From Patiria miniata (Eukaryota > Echinodermata > Asteroidea > Valvatida > Asterinidae): 64,000 nt of DNA. The number at the start of each line of letters is the position of its first letter. Position 1 is the stretch's first letter. This document shows, one piece after another, positions 44,301 to 56,300 of the stretch. The position numbers and the translations under genes were made by a program. The stretch covers positions 13,117,016-13,181,015 of the forward strand of contig NW_024037051.1 in assembly GCF_015706575.1 (NCBI RefSeq), given 5' to 3'. The notes below the pieces were generated by a model. That model did no database searches, was not told where the DNA came from, and worked only from the letters and a program-made list of their open reading frames with translations.

Positions 44301-45109
44301 TTCAGGGCATGTGGTCCACTCGGAGGATCAGGGCTTAGGGGCCGCCCTGTTCCTCCCTTAGCTCTTTGCTTTTACATGGTGCCTGGCCCTCCGGGGTTAT
44401 ATGGATGGATAGGGAAGGAAGTGTGTATTTGTCGGGGACGCCGAGACCCCGGAAGAGAACTAAGGGATCGGCTGGGGCATTGTTATGGCTCAGACCGATC
44501 CCTGAAAGCTTGACTAGCACATAACTTTTTGATTTTTTTGACCCTCTATCTTTTATACTTTGGTTTAGTTTGATATCTAGAGCTGCTCGGCAGGTCTACG
44601 GGTAGTATCAAAATTGAAACAAAGGTGTATGTCATAAATCAATGAATATTTCATAATTGACTATGATCAAAACGGAGTTTCGTTTGATCAATTTGACTAT
44701 CATTATATAATGACGCGATTGCCAATTGACGTAAGAAACGCCATAAATTATACCAGGAAAGAATAAAGATGTACATTGTAATATAAATATTATTTATACA
44801 TCTTTCAAATAATGTGTCTTTAATTGTGAGCATTCCAAACAATACAGTAATTCGGAACAGTAATAGAATGGTATATGATAGCACGATCAATGCGTCTCTA
44901 TTAAATTTAAAAAAATATAATATAGGCCCCTATGTGTGAAATATTCTTTGATTGACTATGAGCATTCCAAACGAATGAGTTCATTCGCAAAATATAGCAA
45001 CAACAAAAGAGAAAGGAAAAAGAGAAAATTCCTTTACCCTTAAAACTGGAAAAATAATTTGTTTTAAAAATAGTCAAATGGGACACTTCATGTATTGATT
45101 TAACAGTTT

Positions 45110-47373
45110 GCAAGGGGTTAACCTTACATTTTAGCAAAATTGGGAAAAATCAGATGTTTCTGGAAAATTGCAGCATGTAAGGGGTTAACCTTGCATTTTT
45201 AGTAAAATTTAGATGTTTATGAAACATTTCAAATTGTAAGGGGTGAACCCGGCATTTTTTTGCGAAGTTGGGCAAAATCAGATCTTTCTGGAAAATTTCA
45301 GATTGTAAGGGGTTAACATTGCTTTTGTAGTAAAATTTGGCAAAAAAAGATGTCTATGAAAAATTTCAAATTGTAAGGTGTTAACCTTGCTTTTATAGTA
45401 AAATTGGGAAAATTTAGATGTTTATGAAAAATCTCAAATTGTAAGGGGTGAACCTTGCATTTTTTAACAGAATAGGGCAAAATCAGATTTGTATGAAAAA
45501 TCAAAAATTGTAAGAGGTTAACCTTTGCCAAATTAGGGCAAAATCAGATGTTTCTGGAAAATTGCAGATTGAAAGGGGTTAACCTTGCATTTTAGCAAAA
45601 TTGGGCAAAATCAGATTTTTCTGGAAAATTTCAGATTGTAAGGGGTTAGGCCTAACCTTGCTTTTTTAGTGATATTTGGCAAAATAAGATGTGAATGAAA
45701 AATGTCAGATTGTAAGGGGTGCACCTTGCATTTTTAGCAAAATTGGGAAAAATCAGATTTTTATGAAACATCAGATTTTTATGAAAAATCTCAAATTGTA
45801 AGGGGTGAACCTTGCAGTTTTAGTAAAATTTAGATGTTTATGAAACATTTCAAATTGTAAGGGGTGAACCCGGCATTTTTTAGCGAAATTGGGCAAAATC
45901 AGATCCTTCTGGAAAATTTCAGATTGTAAGGGGTTAACCTTGCTTTTGTAGTAAAATTTGGCAAAAAAAGATGTGTATGAAAAATTTCAAATTGTAAGGT
46001 GTTAACCTTGCTTTTATAGTAAAATTGGGAAAATTTAGATGTTTATGAAAAATCTCAAATTGTAAGGGGTTAACCTTTGCCAAATTAGGGCAAAACCAGA
46101 TGTTTCTGGAAAATTGCAGATTGAAAGGGGTTAACCTTGCATTTTAGCAAAATTGGGCAAAATCAGATTTTTCTGGAAAATTTCAGATGTAAGGGATTAT
46201 CCTTGCTTTTTTAGTGAAATTTGGCAAAGTTAGATGTTAATGAAAAATCTCAAATTGTAAGGGGTGAACCTTGTATTTTTAGCGAAATTGGGCAAAATCA
46301 GATCTTTCTGGAAAATTTCAGATTGTAAGGGTTAACCTTGCTTTTTTAGTGATATTTGGCAAAATAAGATGTGAATGAAAAATTTCAAATTGTAAGGGGT
46401 TAACCTTGCGTTTTTAGTAAAATTGGGCAAATTGAAATGTTTATGAAAAATCTCCAATTGTAAGGGGTGAACCTTGTATTTTTAGCGAAATTGGGCAAAA
46501 TCAGATGTTTCTGGAAAATTTCAGATTGTAAGGGGTTAGGCCTAACCTTGCTTTTTTAGTGATATTTGGCAAAATAAGATGTGAATGAAAAATGTCAGAT
46601 TGTAAGGGGTTCACCTTGCATTTTTAGCAAAATTGGGAAAAATCAGATTTTTATGAAAAATCATATATTGTAAGAGGTTAACCTTTGCCCAATTAGGGCA
46701 AAATCAGATGTTTCAGGAAAATTGCAGATTGAAAGGGGTTAACCTGGCATTTTTAGCAAAACTGGGCAATATCATATTTTTATGAAAAATCTCAAATTGT
46801 AAGGGGTGAACCTTGCATTTTTTAGCAAAATAGGGCAAAATCAGGTGTTTATGAAAAATGTCAGATTGAAAGGGGTTCACCTTGCATTTTTAGCAAAATT
46901 GGGAAAAATCCGATTTGTATGAAAAATCAAAAATTGTAAGAGGTTAACTTTGCCCAATTAGGGCAAAATCAGATGTTTCTGGAAAATTGCAGATTGAAAG
47001 GGGTTAACCTGGCATTTTTAGCCAAATTGGGCAACATCAGATTTTTATGAAAAATCTCAAATTTTAAGGGGTGAACCTTGCAGTTTTAGCAAAATTGGGC
47101 AAAATCAGATGTTTCTGAAAAATTTTAGATGTAAGGGGGTAAACCTTGCTTTTTTAGTAAAATTTGGCAAATTTTAATGTGCATGAAAAATTTCAAATTG
47201 TTAGGGGTTAACCTTGCACTTTTTAGCAAAATACGGCAAAACCAGGTGTTCATGAAACATTTAAGATTGTAAAGGGTTCACTTTGCATTTTTAGCAAAAT
47301 TAGGATAAATCAGATTTGTATGAAAAATCAAAACATTGTAAGGGGTTAACCTTTGCCAAATTAGGGCAAAATC
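45110..47373 (+). repeat. 67-bp satellite array, forward block
   Basis: About 33 units of 'aaggggttaaccttgcattt', then 'ttagcaaaattgggcaaaat' and 'cagatgtttctggaaaattt', then 'cagattgt'. Several unit subtypes alternate (gggtgaacc, ttaaccttgctttt), and some blocks of about 500 bp recur (compare 45180-45480 with 45820-46070), showing higher-order duplication. No coding capacity. Confidence 0.9.
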
Positions 47374-48780
47374 AGCAATTTTCCAGAATCATCTGATCGT
47401 GTCCTATTTTGCTTTAACAAAATGCAAGGTTAACCACTTACAGTTTGAATTTTTTTCATGAACATCTAATTTTTCCCAATCTTATTCAAAAAGCAAAGTT
47501 AACCCCTACAATCTGCAATTTCCCAGAAACATTTGATTTTTTCCCATTTTCGCTTTAAAAAAATTGCGAGGTTAGCCCCTTTCAATTTGAAATTTTTCGT
47601 AACATCTAACTTTGCAAAATTTCACTAAAAAAGCAAGGTTAATTCCTTACATCTGAAATTTTTCGGAAACATCTGATTTTGCCCTAATTTGGCAAAGGTT
47701 AACCCCTTACAATGTTTGATTTTCATAGTACAAATTTGATTTTTCCCAATTTTGCTAAAAATGCAAGGTGAACCCTTTACAATCTGAAATTTTTCATGAA
47801 CACCTGGTTTTGCCGTATTTTGCTAAAAAATGCAAGGTTAACCCCTAACAATTTGAAATTGTTCATGCACATTAAAATGTGCCCAATTTTACTTAAAAAG
47901 CAAGGTTCACCCCCTTACATGTGAAATTTTTCAGAAACATCTGATTTTGCCCAATTTTGCTAAAAATGCAAGGTGCACCCCTTTCAATCTGCAATTTTCC
48001 AGAAACATTTGATTTTGCCCTTATTGGGCAAAGGTTAACATCTTACATTTTTTGATTTTTCATACAAATCTGATTTTTCCCAATTTTGCTAAAAACCCAA
48101 GGTGAACCCCTTACAATCTGACATTTTTCATGAACACCTGATTTTGCCCAATTTTACTAAAAAAGCAAGGTTAACCCCTTACAATCTGAAATTTTCCAGA
48201 AAGATCTGATTTTGCCTAATTTTGCTAAAAATACAAGGTTCACCCTTTACAATTTGAGATTTTTCATATCAATCTGATATTGCCCAGTTATGCTAAAAAT
48301 GCCAAGTTAACCCCTTACAATCTGCAATTTTCAAGAAACATCTGATTTTTCCCAATTTCGCTTTGAAAAGCAAGGTTAACTCCTTTCAATCTGAAATTTT
48401 CCATAAACACCTGATTTTGCCCTATTTTGCTAAAAAATGCAAGGTTAACCACTGACAATTTGAAATTTTTCCCAATTTTACTAAAAAAGAAAGGTTAACC
48501 CCTTACAATCTGCAATTTTCAAGAAACATCTGATTTTTCCCAATTTCGCTTTGAAAAGCAAGGTTAACTCCTTTCAATCTGAAATTTTCCATAAACACCT
48601 GATTTTGCCCAATTTCGCTAAAAAGTGCAAGTTTCACCCCTTACTATTTGAAATGTTTCATGAACATCTAAATTTTACTAAAAATGCAAGGTTAACCCCT
48701 TACAAGCTGCAATTTTCCAGAAACATCTGATTTTTCCCAATGTTGCTAAAATGTAAGGTTAACCCCTTGCAAACTGTTAA
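47374..48780 (-). repeat. 67-bp satellite array, reversed block
   Basis: About 20 units of the same satellite in reverse complement ('aatctgaaattttccagaaa', 'catctgattttgcccaattt', 'tgctaaaaatgcaaggttaa'). It is about 0.85 kb shorter than the forward block. Confidence 0.9.
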
Positions 48781-49730
48781 ATCAATACATGAAGTGTCTC
48801 ATTTGAATTTTTTAAAACAAATTATTTTTCCAGTTTTTAGGGTAAAGAAATTTTCTCTTTTTCCTTTCTCTTGTGTTGTTGCTATATTTTGCGAATGAAC
48901 TCATTCGTACGGAATGCTCATAGTCAATCAAAGAATATTTCACACATAGGGGCCTAGATTTTTTTTTTTTTTTAATTTAATAGAGACGCATTGATCGTGC
49001 TATCATATACCATTCTATTACTGTTGCGAATTACTGTATTGTTTGGAATGCTCACAATTAAAGACACGTTATTTGAAAGATGTATAAATAATATTTATAT
49101 TACAATGTACATCTTTATTCTTTCCTGGTATAATTTATGGCGTTTCTTACGTCAATTGGCAATCGCGTCATTATATAATGTTAGTCAAATTGATCAAACG
49201 AAACTCCGTTTTGATTATAGTCAATTATGAAATATTCATTGATTTATGACATACACCTTTGTTTCAATTTCGATACTACCCGTAGACCTGCCGAGCATCT
49301 GTAGATATCAAAAATAATCAAAGTATAAAAGATAGAGGGTCAAAAAAATCAAAAAGTTATGTGCTAGTCAAGCTTTCAGGGATCGGTCTGAGCCATAACA
49401 ATGCCCCAGCCGATCCCTTAGTTCTCTTCCGGGGTCTCGGCGTCCCCGACCAATACACACTTCCTTCCCTATCCATCCATATAACCCCGGAGGGCCAGGC
49501 ACCATGTAAAAGCAAAGAGCTAAGGGAGGAACAGGGCGGCCCCTAAGCCCTGATCCTCCGAGTGGACCACATGCCCTGAACCTGTACGAAGGCGCCAACC
49601 TGGAACTCGCGGACAGTACCAGCAGCAGTGCTTACCGATTAAGCTAAGGTACTGTTGGTATTTTACGACGGGAAATTAAATCTCTTATAGTAAATGATTG
49701 AACTCATACGTAAAAACCAAAAAGACACAA

Positions 49731-49795
49731 GCGGGATTCGAACCCGGGACCCCGCTAACCGTGGACGACGAATCGTAACCACTGGGCCATTTCGT
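49731..49795 (-). pseudogene. tRNA-like sequence, right arm of the palindrome
   Basis: Inverted counterpart of 44091-44160, with TGGCCCAGTGGTTACGA, GTCGTCCACG and a T arm GCGGGATTCGAACCCGGG (given as + strand). The anticodon stem is more degraded than in the left copy. Confidence 0.5.
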
Positions 49796-50234
49796 TACCT
49801 TAGAATTGTCCTTAAACTGAGAAAAGTTGTCTTTATAGGTGAGCAAACGCGCCAGGAAGATTACTGGGTCCATTTGCTTTACCTTAATGGGTAAAAACAA
49901 GTCGATATAATGAGCCCGGTGTGTTTGGTTTGTTAGGAAGCTGCATAACACAGCCTAATGTGCAAAACAGTCGTGTGCTAGGCGGATCATTACGCAACAA
50001 TGAACACCGCAATTGTGTATTTTCAAAAGGCAGACGCGTAGATTTCTACTCTTTGTATCTGGGCAAATATAGATTCTCACCTCCCTCTTCAGCTATTTCG
50101 ACTTTCTTAAAAAGAAAAATAGAGACTGTCAGCGAATCTCCGGGAGTTGAAATAAGGATCGTCCCTTCGATAGACCTCAGACTCAGTAAAGTTCAAGATT
50201 GGGCTCTTTTTCAACAGCTGTTTTTGCGGAAACT

Positions 50235-50870
50235 TTACATCTGGATTTTTTAGAAGCATCTGATTTTGCCCAATTTTAATAAAATATGCTCCAAATTTTG
50301 CTAAAAAAGCAAGGTAAACCCCTTTACCATTTTAGATTTTTCGTATAAATCTGATTTTGCCAAATTTTACTAAATATACAAGGTACACCTCTTACAATTT
50401 TAATTTTTTTTATAAACATTTCTTTTTGCCCAATTTTGATAGAAATACAAGGTTAAGCCCTAACAATCTGCAATTTTCCAGAATCATATGATTGTGTCCT
50501 ATTTTGCTAAAAAAAATGCAAGGTTAACCCCTTACAATTTGAATTTTTTTCATGAACATCTAATTTTTCCCAATCTTATTCAAAAAGCAAGGTTAACCCC
50601 TTACAATCTGCAATTTTCCAGAAACATTTGATTTTTTTCCCATTTTTTTCCCAAATGCGAGGTTAATTCCTTTCAATTTGAAATTTTTCGTAACATCTGA
50701 TTTTGCCCAACTTCGCTAAAATATGCAATGTTCACCCCTTACAATTTGAAATGTTTCATAAACATCTATCCCCATACAATCTGCAATTTTCAAGAATCAT
50801 CTGATTGTGTCCTATTTTGCTAGAAAAATGCAAGGTTAACCCCTTACTATTTGTAATACGGTTTGTACGC
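50235..50870 (-). repeat. Detached block of the 67-bp satellite
   Basis: Roughly nine reversed-orientation units outside the palindrome's right arm, separated from the main array by about 1.4 kb. It indicates that satellite units existed beyond the palindrome or were moved. Confidence 0.85.
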
Positions 50871-50929
50871 TCGTGAAAATGTTGATAATTGCGAACGGCC
50901 CCTAACAAATCACATTTTTCAAATCAAAT

Positions 50930-51790
50930 ATAGGTCAACTTTGGCAAAAAAAATCCAAATTTAAAAACATTGAAAATTTTGAATGGCCCCTTACAGGATG
51001 TTATAGTCTTTTAAAGGGAATGTACATGTACACCATTGGCTTTTGCTGTAATTTTCAGGAATGAAGTATTTGGGGGGGTTAGTCTAATAGATCCAAATAT
51101 TGTTACACTGACATGTTTGAAGTACGGTGTTCTAAAATGCTGGAAAAACCAAGAAAAACACAAATGTTCAAGTAGTCTGGTTCCTTGACTCCACTAAAGA
51201 TGAAATAGATAAAAAATGCCGGAAAATTGTAAGGTACCCAGTCTAGCTGGCGTGCACCCGTTCATGAACATGGAACCAAAAGCAAACCAAATTTGGACTG
51301 AAAAAAAAAACCCCAAAAAACCAAATGGTAAATTTGGAGCAGTAGTTGAAAAATAGTTCGGTTATTGTATACAAAAGTACAATTTTTTCTTGAAAATGAC
51401 TTCACACCATCAGGTGCCATAATTTGACAGGATGCTTTAGACTGCCAGTTACCAACATCCTAGTGAGGTATTTCGTAACAACTTGGTAGTTTTATTTTTC
51501 GATGTGTGCCAATGTTGTATTTTCCCTTTAAATTTCGTCCGGAAAAGACAATCTCAATTTTTGAAAAAGCAGGTATAGGCCCTACACACCAACTTTAAAA
51601 AATGTCATACTTTATGAAATGTGTGCGTGACGATGCAGTATTTCGATTATCGCTCAAAAATAGTTGCTGGGGGAGGGGGCGGGTGTTGGGTGTGTTGCAG
51701 AGTGGCAAATTGCAACCGGCTAGAGATTTTACGAGCCAGCCAGGCGGCCGGGACGCGTGACTGAGCAAAATCGGCCCGGCGACATCGGCG
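50930..51790 (+). repeat. 1.4-kb dispersed repeat, copy C (truncated, chimeric)
   Basis: It matches copies A and B up to 'aaaatcggcccggcgacatc', then switches to the end of the GC-rich block seen at 43575-43690 (51786-51900). The switch occurs within a GGCGG-rich stretch, which suggests template switching or recombination between repeats. Confidence 0.75.
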
Positions 51791-52157
51791 GTTTTGGAGC
51801 GCCACCGGCGGACCGCTGATGATGGTTTGGGTCGGCGTGCCGATGCCGGCATGCCGCTCCCCAGCCACCGGTGGGACGACGTTGGCTTGCTTGCGGACTG
51901 GGACTCCCCACGTGCACGGTTCACCACCGTGACAGTGGCCGTGGGTTGAGGTTTCTTTTAAAAAGTACAGATGTCGAAGAAATCAAAAGAAAATTCCTTT
52001 CAGAAATCGATCCTCATTTATTAAAAACAGGGTGTGCAGATAGCAGTTGTTTTCTGAATAGCTAATAAAACTCCAGATCCCAGTTTTCATCCATGTCTTC
52101 TAACATACTGCCGTCCCGCACAGCTAGCTAGGCGAGGCATGCTGCGCCTCACTCGCC

Positions 52158-53157
52158 GGCCGGTGTGGACGGTAATTCTGTCCCCCGGTAAAAGTGTCCG
52201 GGGGGACAGAATTACCTAGGTAAAAGTGTCCCCCCTGTCCCGTTAATTCTGTCCCCCTCCAGGTAATTCTGTCCCCTCCAGTTAATTCTGTCCCCCCTGG
52301 TTTTGCACGAATAAGTTGTTATATTGATGTTATTATAATGAATTCAGCGCACAGGGTATACATTTTTAGATTTTTCCACCCTTCATCAATGATTATCAAA
52401 ATGAAATTAACGTTTAGATGTTAATCAACCGATCTATGTTTCTGCAAGAAAGCAGAAAAGGCACGCGTAGTAATACTCAACCTATACGGCTAGCGCGCAC
52501 GCCCTCCGTAAGATTCGGCGGACAGTTGAGCACGTTACAGTGCACGTTACATGAGCACGATACATGGAGCTTACTTTTCCTCGGGCTGTATTACCAAGCC
52601 TATTAATAACGCAGTGAGGGACATCCAAGAATGTGTTATATTTAACACTATTCTGATTTGTGTTCCCAGCGTCATGCATGTGTGTGTGTGTGTTCATGGA
52701 GGAATAATAAAGAACGAACTCCTTGGTCCGTGCATGGAGGAATTGCTCGTTCGAGTTCCATTTTGTCTTTATTTTTGCAACCATGCGGCTTAAAATAAAT
52801 GTGCATTTCAAGTCTTTTTTGCCCACCATGCAAATCGCTCGCTCCCGAAGTCGTCATCAAAACGGGAGTTGTGCTTTGACGTAAGCACCATTCCCGAATT
52901 TAGCAAGGCGCCGCGCAAAAACAGTTAATAACTTTACTAATATACAGTCTGGGTGCTAGACTTGTGACGTTGCACGGGGACACATTTACCAGGGGGGACA
53001 CATTTAACGTCGTGCAGGGGGACATATTTACCTAGAGGGGGACAGGTTTACCTAGGTAAAAGTGTCCCCCCGGACAGATTTACCGGGTCACGACCCGGTA
53101 AATCTGTCCGGGGGGACACATTTACCAGGGGGGACAGAATTACCTGCCACACCGGCC
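52158..53157. mobile_element. 1-kb non-autonomous element with GTCCCCC motif arrays
   Basis: The ends are GGCCGGTGTGG...GGTAATTCTGTCCCCC and their inverse. Subterminal arrays repeat variants of 'ggtaattctgtcccc' (or 'ggtaaaagtgtcccc') about six times on the left (52170-52305) and seven times on the right (52975-53145). The right array contains a near-perfect 60-bp palindrome (53068-53127). The middle 0.65 kb is unique with no gene. No sure target duplication. It ends about 200 bp before the eIF3d ATG. Confidence 0.7.
53068..53127. repeat. 60-bp near-perfect palindrome
   Basis: GTGTCCCCCCGGACAGATTT continues ACCGGGT, then CACG, then the exact inverse. It is part of the subterminal array of the 1-kb element. 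Confidence 0.75.
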
Positions 53158-53359
53158 CTATTATGATATGACGAACAGCTCAGGCAAGATAGAGGGCGGT
53201 ACACAAAACGAGCAACGAATAGTCTGGTTTCGCTGTTAACCAGAATAGGAACAGCGCGCCAATTTCGGGGCGGGAACAAGGTCATATAATTTCTGCACAT
53301 GGCTGTGTAAAGGTTTTCGAGCAGCTGTGACAACATTTTGCGAAAGAATTCGCCCCAAA

Positions 53360-56300
53360 ATGTCGGCACATTTCGTCGCTCCTGTCATCCAGGAGAATCC
53401 TACTGGTTGGGGGCCGTGTGCGGTACCGGAGAAGTTCAAAGATATTCCGTATCAGCCGTTTTCAAAAGGAGATCGACTTGGCAAGGTACGATAGGCGTCC
53501 GGCTTTGGTCGCCGCGTCTTTGCCTTTGTCACTTCGCCCCATTACCATTTTGCCCCATCATGCCCATGCTGAATTACATGTAGGATGGAACGCCGTATTA
53601 TCGCGGTACTTATCACGTTTCTCGTTCGGAATAGAGATTGCCCACTAACCTTCCAGAATTGTCCTGTCTTATGTATGGTGGCCCTGAAGGGACATCGCAT
53701 ATCGCAAACGTGTGCGCATACGTATGCGATGTCGCGAAATTTATCGCGAATGTGTGCGCACACGTATGCAATATCGTGAAACAATTCGCGAATATGTGCG
53801 CACACGTATGCGATGTCGCGAAATTTATCGCGAATATGTGCGCACACGTATGCAATGTCGTAAAACAATTCGCTAATATGTGCGCACACGTATGCGATGT
53901 TGCAAAATTTATCGCGAATATGTGCGCACACGTATGCGATGTCGCGAAATTTATCGCGAATATGTGCGCAAACGTATGCGATGTCGCGAAATTTATCGCG
54001 AATATATGCGCACACGTATGCGATGTCGTGAAATTTATCGCGAATATGTGCGCACACGTATGCGAATTTGTTTGCAATGTCGTGAATTTTATTGCATACC
54101 TTGTCGCATACCTTTCAGTAAAATTCCTAATGAACTGGGGAGTTGTAGCAGCTAGTCTGGAATCTAGACGTACTGTTAGATATAAATAGGGTCTGACTAA
54201 TAAACCTGTCGAGCGCAAACTTGCTACTTGCGCAACTTTGAAATTTGCGCGCGCAAGTTTGAAACTCACGTGGTGTCATATTTCAGCCAATAAATATGCG
54301 CACGCAAATTTAAATTGCCGTGATTTGCAGGTGTTGCGATCAATTTGTACATGAACTGCACGTTCTATTAATGATAAATGAACTGCTGCGAACTGCTAAT
54401 AATACCACCTAGATAAAATTACTTGATCTTCCCAGTAGATGGATGAAATGGATTATGCAATAAAAATTCAAATTTATAAAACTATGTTGGGTACATTTTG
54501 TTTTAAAGGGGTGTTATAGGTCAGCAGCACTCCCTTTTGTGCACTTGAGTGGAAAATGGAGACTCCTGATTAGGGCCTTAATTAACAGCTAATTAGTGGA
54601 CCGAATTGGCCCCCTCCAAAATTTGATCTTCCCAGTAGATGGATGAAATGGATTATGCAATAAAAATTCAAATTTATAAAACTATGTGGGGTACATTTTG
54701 TTTTAAAGGGGTGTTATAGGTCATCAGCATTCAATTTTGTGCACTTTTAGAGTGGAAAATGGAGACTCCTCGATAGGGCCTTAAATAACAGCTAATTAGT
54801 GGACCGAATTGGCCCCCTCCAAAATTTGATCTTCCCAGTAGATGGATGAAATGGATTATGCTATAAAAATTCAAATTTATAAAACTATGTGGGGTACATT
54901 TTGTTTTAAAGGGGTGTTATAGGTCAGCAGCATTCCCTTTTGTGCACTTTTAGAGTGGAAAATGGAGACTCCTCGATAGGGCCTTAATTAACAGCTAATT
55001 AGTGGACCAAATTGGCCCCCTCCAAAATATGATGTGCCCAATAGAAGGTTCGGTTAGATGAAAGCATAAAAAATAGTACATTTATTGTATAACTTTAACA
55101 TTTCGTTGGGAAAGTCCAAGAAATCCTTTCACTACAAACAGAGAGGCAACCACCTTTTACTCTATGTGTTTGAGATTTTGATACCGCGGTTGAGAACGCG
55201 GCTAAGAACGCGGCTAAGAACGCGGCTAGGTTTTGGGCCCATAACGCGGCTAAGTTTAGTTTGGTATGACCTTGGCCACGCTGAAATGTAACTGCCTGGT
55301 ACCCAAGCTCCTGCCTTGAAGTATCTTGGGTATACAAAATGGGACCAGGGCCACTTGCGTACTCCCTAGGTCACTAACAAATTGCCCGCAAAAATGACAT
55401 CACCCCAAAGGTATGCGACAAAGGTATGCAATAAAATTCACGACATTGCAAACAAAATCGCATACGTGAGCGCACATATTCGCGAATTGTTTCACGACAT
55501 CGCATACGTGTGCGCATATATTCACGATAAATTTCACGACATCGCATACGTGTGCGCACATATTCGCGATAAATTTCGCGACATCGCATACGTGTGCGCA
55601 CATATTCGCGAATTGTTTCACGACATTGCAAACGTGTGCGCACATATTCGCGATAAATTTCACGACATCGCATACGTATGCGCACATATTTGCGATAAAT
55701 TTCACGACATCGCATACGTGTGCGCACATATTCGCGATAAATTTCACGACATCGCATACGTGTGCGCACATATTCGCAATAAATTTCACGACATTGCATA
55801 CGTGTGCGCACATATTCGCGATAAATTTCGCGACATCGCATACGTGTGCGCACATATTCGCGAATTGTTTCACGACATTGCATACGTGTGCGCACACATT
55901 CGCGATAAATTTTGCGACATCGCACACGTGTGCGCACACGTTTGCGATATGCGATGTCCCTTCAGGGCCACCATACTTATGTGTAGTTAGCCCCATAAAT
56001 GTGGCCTATTTACTGGACTGCCTCCGTAAACATAGGCCACACATCCACATGTACAAAAATCGTGTCGACTTTGCCAAATTTTGATTTTCACATTTAGGCT
56101 TAGTTTGTAGGGTTTTTTTTGCTTTAGAAGCATACTCACCCTCTTTATAGGCTAATCAGAAAGTGCTGCCTTTTTCAGATGTATATTTTTCAAGAAATTT
56201 CCAGATTAATTTTTACACGTTTGCGTATCAAAATTTCAACATGAAATTTCACAAAAATTAGACATCTGAAAAAGGCAGCACTTTCTGACCAGCCTATAAA

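Larger units (their letters stand above)
43860..50008. repeat. 6.1-kb palindrome with satellite core
   Basis: Outer arms 43860-45110 and 48780-50008 are reverse complements, diverged at the outer edge and near-identical inside (for example 44283-44513 against 49368-49598). They enclose a 67-bp satellite whose units point one way before about 47374 and the other way after. Both arms contain tRNA-like sequences. No terminal target duplication was found. It could be a giant fold-back element, an inverted segmental duplication or an assembly feature. Confidence 0.8.
53674..55975. mobile_element. 2.3-kb element with repeat-array terminal inverted repeats
   Basis: The ends are TATGGTGGCCCTGAAGGGAC and the inverse, followed by CATCGCATATCGCAAACGTG. 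Each end then runs into an array of 42-bp units (about 10 units left, 13 right) in opposite orientations. It is flanked by a 6-bp duplication cttatg (53668-53673 and 55976-55981). The core (54120-55380) holds three 205-bp tandem units and a 12-bp 'aacgcggctaag' repeat. There is no transposase. It lies in eIF3d intron 1. The family is not recognised. Confidence 0.75.

Noticed and set aside
44283-49598. Mirror-image open frames of 76 codons in the palindrome arms
   Set aside because: No recognisable domain, and both strands are open. Conservation between arms reflects the palindrome, not selection on protein.
53700-55960. CRISPR-like regular repeat spacing
   Set aside because: Units are contiguous with no unique spacers, and the context is a spliced eukaryotic gene.
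53542-56084. Open frames of 150-218 codons on both strands, rich in Cys-Ala-His and Arg-Met-Arg-Cys
   Set aside because: They are translations of the 42-bp tandem array, whose length divides by three and which has no stops in most frames. Up to six overlapping frames are open at once, which argues against coding.
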